From the NCBI RefSeq assembly GCF_009707865.1, contig NZ_WMBA01000003.1, positions 124,001 to 188,000 of the forward strand: DNA of 64,000 nucleotides, read 5' to 3'. Made by a program: the position numbers and the translations under genes. This document shows, piece by piece, positions 61,216 through 64,000 of the stretch (positions are counted from its first letter, which is position 1; each line of letters opens with the position of its first letter). Source of the DNA: Amycolatopsis pithecellobii. GTDB taxonomy: Bacteria; Actinomycetota; Actinomycetes; Mycobacteriales; Pseudonocardiaceae. The notes under the pieces were generated by a model that saw nothing but the letters and a program-made list of their open reading frames with translations, was not told where the DNA came from and ran no database searches.

Positions 61216-62073
61216 ATGGACAAGCAGGAGCTTGGGGCGTTCCTCCGTAGCCGTCGCGAGCGGCTCCAGCCGCAGGACGTCGGCCTCCCCTCGGGCTCGC
61301 GACGCCGGACACCGGGTCTGCGCCGCGAGGAGGTCGCGGTCCTCGCGCACATCTCCACGGAGTACTACGTCCGGCTCGAGCAGGGCAGGGCGCCGCGCCC
61401 GTCGAGCGAGGTCCTCGCCGGAATCGCCGGCGCGCTGCGGCTGACCAACACCGAGTCCGACCACCTCCACGTCCTCGCGGGCACCGCGCCGAGCCGCACC
61501 GGGCTGCACCGGCGCGACGTCCGTCCAAGCATCCGCGCGCTCCTCGAGCGGCTGCCGCAGACGGCCGCTTTCGTGATATCCGCCGCGTTCGATGTGCTCG
61601 CATGGAACGACCTCGCGGCCGCGCTCATGGAGGACTTCGCCCCGCTCACCCCGGAGAACCGTAACCTCGCCCGCCGCGCATTCCTCGCACCGGCACGCCC
61701 CGATGCGCCGCTGTACGGGATCTCCGACGCGGCGGAGTTCCGATGCCACGTCGTCATGGAGCTCCGATCCACCCTCGCCCGCTACCCGACCGATCCCGCG
61801 GTGACCGGCCTCGTCGACGAACTCCGCGACGCCAGCCCCGAATTCGCCCGGCTTTGGGAACGGCACGACGTGCAGGCCGCATCGATGCTCACGAAGACTT
61901 TCCGTCACCCGCTCGTCGGGGAGATCACCGTCGACTGCGACACACTCACGCTCACCGACCGCGACCAGCACCTCGTGCTCTACAGCGCACCGCCAGGATC
62001 CCGCAGCGCCGAGGCCCTCGCCTTCCTGAACGTGCTCGGAGCCGAGAGCGTCAAAGCGAACAAATCACCCTGA
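61216..62073 (+). CDS. XRE-family regulator with MmyB-like ligand domain
   Basis: 285 residues: an N-terminal helix-turn-helix (ELGAFLRSRRERLQPQDVGL, then RTPGLRREEVAVLAHISTEYYVRLEQG in parts, about 5-58) and a C-terminal MmyB-like domain (AAFVISAAFDVLAWNDLAAAL, WERHDV, HPLVGEITVD). Such actinobacterial regulators often control a divergent SDR, the arrangement seen here with the gene at 61129. A 6-bp stem hairpin at 62087 may end its transcript. Confidence 0.87.
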   Translation: MDKQELGAFLRSRRERLQPQDVGLPSGSRRRTPGLRREEVAVLAHISTEYYVRLEQGRAPRPSSEVLAGIAGALRLTNTESDHLHVLAGTAPSRTGLHRRDVRPSIRALLERLPQTAAFVISAAFDVLAWNDLAAALMEDFAPLTPENRNLARRAFLAPARPDAPLYGISDAAEFRCHVVMELRSTLARYPTDPAVTGLVDELRDASPEFARLWERHDVQAASMLTKTFRHPLVGEITVDCDTLTLTDRDQHLVLYSAPPGSRSAEALAFLNVLGAESVKANKSP

Positions 62074-62387
62074 CAAAGCCGGACACGACGGAAGGTTCTC
62101 CGTCCAGCCGTGCGCGGGATACGGAGAGTGCAGAACCGAGGCCAGCGGCACCGCAACGGGCAACTCGCCCCCAGGGCTGGACAGCGCAGTACGCCGCATG
62201 GCATCCACTGGTCAACAAAGATCGACATGTCACCCGTGGGCGATTACGCGAGACCAGCATTCCAACTCAAGGTGCGTCAAGTTCTTTCGTGAATGCCACC
62301 CGGCGAAGCCAACCTCCGCGTGCACTCCGACCACTCCCGACTCCTGACCGATCATTCAAGCATTCGCCGGCCGGGTGGCGAGGAGCT
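62074..62387. other. Gene-free stretch with one hairpin
   Basis: No coding frame with recognisable content. GACGGA-aggttc-TCCGTC (62087-62104) is a perfect 6-bp stem, 14 bp after the XRE stop, and may be its terminator. The rest shows no repeat or promoter I can support. Confidence 0.4.
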
Positions 62388-63053
62388 TCAGATCTGCGCC
62401 TGGCCGCCGTCGACGAAGAATTCGACGCCGTTGACGAAGCTCGACTGGTCGGTGGCCAGGAAGATCGCGGCATTGGCGATCTCGGCCGGATCGGCGACCC
62501 GGTCGAGTGGTACTTCCGCGGCCTGCGCGTCGAGCAGTGCCTGTTCCTGCCCGGCGGGGGCCAGGCCGAGCAGGCCGGGCGTGTTCGTCGGTCCTGGGCT
62601 CAACACGTTGACCCGGACCCCGCTCGCCCCGAGTTCGATGATCCAGGACCGTGCCAGGTTGCGGATTGCTGCTTTGGTTGCCGAGTAGACGCCGAGCCCG
62701 GGTCCTGGTCGCAGCGAGGTGGTCGAGCCGGTCAGGATCACCGAGGCATCTTCGGTCAGCAGCGGTAATGCGTTCTGCACGGTGAACAGCACCCCTTTCA
62801 CGTTGGTGTCGAAGGTCTTGTCGAACGCCTCCTCGGTCACCTCGGCCAGTGGACCGGCCACTCCACCGCCGGCGTTGGCGACCAGTACGTCGATCCGGGC
62901 CTTGCGCTGCTGAATCGTCCGGTAGAGCGCATCCAGGTCCGCGAGGTCGGACGAGTCGGTCCGGATGCCCTCGCCATTCGGGCCGAGCTCGCGGACCGCC
63001 GCGTCCAGTTCGGCCTGCCGTCGTCCGGTGATGAACACGTAGGCGCCCTCGGC
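62388..63053 (-). pseudogene. SDR gene missing its 5' part
   Basis: Reading from the 3' end, a normal SDR is seen: GSTTSL, catalytic VYSATKAAI, SPGPTNTPGL, SSFVNGVEFFVDGG. It is intact back to AEGAYVFITGRRQAELDAAV, the second beta strand. Upstream of that, the cofactor-binding TGGxSGIG segment (about 30 residues) and start are missing; the frame instead runs antisense through a TetR gene. No start with a nucleotide-binding loop exists, so the product cannot be a functional reductase. Confidence 0.75.
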
Positions 63054-63530
63054 AAGGGCAGCCTGTACGGCGCCTTCGGCGACAAACACCAGCTGTTCCT
63101 GCGGGTGTTCGAGGGCTACTGCGCCGACATCAGCGAACAGGTCGAGCAGGCCCTGGCCGGCCCGGATGCCGAGGCGTTCGAGCGGCTGCGCGCACACGTG
63201 CGCGCCGTGGCTGCCGACACCGCGGCGGACGTCGAGCATCGCGGTTGCCTGCTGGCCAGGGGCACCTCGGAACTCGCCGGCCAGGACCCGGCCGTGGCCG
63301 CCCACGCCCTGCGCACCTTCGAATTCCTCGAAGATCTTTTCGTGGCGTGTCTGGAAAAGGCGCAGCGGCACGGCGACATCGACCCGGAGGCCGACCCGCG
63401 CGCACTGGCCGGCTTGCTGCTGGCGGTCCTGCGTGGGATCGAGGCACTGGGCAAGGCCGATAAGAGCGAGGCCTCGTTGCGCAGCATCGCCGAGACCGCG
63501 TTGGCCGTTCTCCCGCGCCCGGCGCCGTAA
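63051..63530 (+). pseudogene. TetR regulator gene missing its 5' part
   Basis: The frame reads GKGSLYGAFGDKHQLFLRVF then EGYCADISEQVEQAL and a complete TetR C-terminal domain (HGDIDPEADPRALAGLLLAV). GKGSLYGAFGDK is the end of the TetR recognition helix, so about 35-45 residues, including most of the helix-turn-helix and the start, are gone. The frame upstream of 63051 is antisense SDR sequence. A truncated ligand domain could be made from GTG 63105, but it would not bind DNA. Confidence 0.75.
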
Positions 63531-63639
63531 ATATGCCACGAAACCGAGGCCGATCGTGGCTGACATCGGAGTGAGACAACTCCTAACCTTCAGGTCGCAG
63601 AAGATCAAGATGTCACGCGCGGCGAGACCCTACAGTTGC

Positions 63640-63849
63640 TCACCAGGTGACGCAGGGCGGACGCCGTGGTTTTCGCTCGGTGCCCGTGAACTTGAGCAGG
63701 ATTGCGACGATCACACCGGGGACGGCGGCCGCCCACATCGCAACCCGCCGGCCGTAGGTTTGATCCAACCAGCCACCCGCGCTCAGGCCGATGAACAAGC
63801 CGATGAAGGTGCCCGACGACCACAGCCCGATGGCGCGGGCTTGGCTACG
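63640..63849 (-). pseudogene. MFS transporter fragment (helix 5-6 region)
   Basis: A minus frame reads SQARAIGLWSSGTFIGLFIG then LSAGGWLDQTYGRR and VAMWAAAVPGVIVAILLKFTGTE, the RARAxGxWxxGxxxGxxxGxxxGGWL element of MFS carboxylate transporters. It lacks a start and all later helices and stops at 63640. It begins where the MocR-type gene at the right edge ends. Confidence 0.6.
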
Positions 63850-64000
63850 CGCTGATCGTGGTTTTGAGAAACTGCAGAGACCGGGTGAGTTCTTGCCTGT
63901 CCTGATATGCCCCCAAGGCAATGCGGAGTGCGTTCGGATGGACATTGTCGACGGCGAAACCGTCGCCCTTCGCGGCGATGCCGTTCGCTCGCAGCCGGCT
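63845..64000 (-). CDS. MocR/aminotransferase-fold protein, C-terminus (partial at right edge)
   Basis: Fifty-one codons enter from the right edge and end at TAG 63845. The text LRANGIAAKGDGFAV, then HPNALRIALGAYQDRQELTR and LQFLKTTI matches the end of PLP aminotransferase-fold MocR regulators or aminotransferases (NALRIxLG, RxELxxxLxxL). The rest lies outside the window. It is a different protein from the MocR at 44905. Confidence 0.6.
   Translation of the reverse strand, partial: SRLRANGIAAKGDGFAVDNVHPNALRIALGAYQDRQELTRSLQFLKTTISA

Overview
The window is high-GC, densely packed DNA of an actinomycete. Support comes from GTG/ATG starts with GGAGG-type ribosome sites, ATGA/GTGA gene overlaps, F420/LLM-type oxidoreductases, IclR/MarR/GntR/MocR/PucR regulators and a MmyB-like XRE regulator. 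An Amycolatopsis- or Pseudonocardia-like host is my inference; no rRNA or marker gene is present. Almost every gene is catabolic, and the window reads as an accessory catabolic island built from several independently regulated modules, with scars of rearrangement between them.

Region 1 (1-11.6 kb, with satellites to 15.3 kb): aromatic ring cleavage. A plus-strand operon (71-7837) encodes an ABM-fold monooxygenase, two FAH-family hydrolases/hydratases, a type I (VOC) extradiol dioxygenase, an SMP-30 lactonase, an MhpA-like flavin hydroxylase, an enoyl-CoA hydratase homologue and an acyl-CoA ligase. A perfect 15-bp hairpin separates it from an FMN reductase/MarR divergent pair. A minus-strand operon (12382 to 9239) encodes an SDR, a cupin, an MhpC-like C-C hydrolase and an MhpB-like type III extradiol dioxygenase. 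It is divergent from an IclR regulator, which is followed by a flavin monooxygenase and a cupin. Remnants of at least two genes lie at 15.3-15.7 kb.

Region 2 (15.6-33.7 kb): a pyrimidine-nucleoside catabolic locus. Its parts are a BMP/ABC nucleoside importer, a uridine phosphorylase, an MtnA-like sugar-phosphate isomerase and a class II aldolase for the ribose 1-phosphate; dihydropyrimidinase and a beta-ureidopropionase-type nitrilase for the base; and a class III aminotransferase plus CoA-acylating semialdehyde dehydrogenase for beta-alanine. The usual dihydropyrimidine dehydrogenase is absent. An LLM-class (F420 or FMN) oxidoreductase occupies the operon with the hydantoinase and is the obvious candidate for the missing ring-reduction step. 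A LacI repressor with three matching operators ties the importer to the base-degradation operon; a PucR regulator sits over a dyad in front of the dehydrogenase/aminotransferase pair.

Region 3 (33.7-57.9 kb): a regulon for an unidentified aromatic or ketone substrate. Five copies of an 18-bp dyad of the form GCTyGTTnTrGnACAAGC lie in front of five transcription units. In four of them the site ends exactly 26 nt before a TTGACT-like -35 element. A MocR-type (GntR plus aminotransferase-fold) regulator lies in the middle and is the likely activator. The units encode three metal-dependent amidohydrolase/decarboxylase-family proteins, two SDR/CoA-ligase functions, a 4-hydroxyacetophenone-monooxygenase-like BVMO with an esterase, a flavin hydroxylase, an intradiol (hydroxyquinol-type) dioxygenase, a thiolase-fold/DUF35 pair, a cyclase-family hydrolase, an LLM enzyme, a double-length CaiB-type CoA transferase and MFS transporters.

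Region 4 (57.9-64 kb): a GntR/FCD regulator divergent from a CYP199-like P450 with unusual codon use, then a recombined end. Two fragments of MFS transporter(s) flank an SDR, an XRE regulator and a head-to-head fusion in which a divergent SDR and TetR gene have both lost their 5' halves. The right edge cuts a MocR-type protein. No rRNA, tRNA, CRISPR array or intact insertion sequence was seen.
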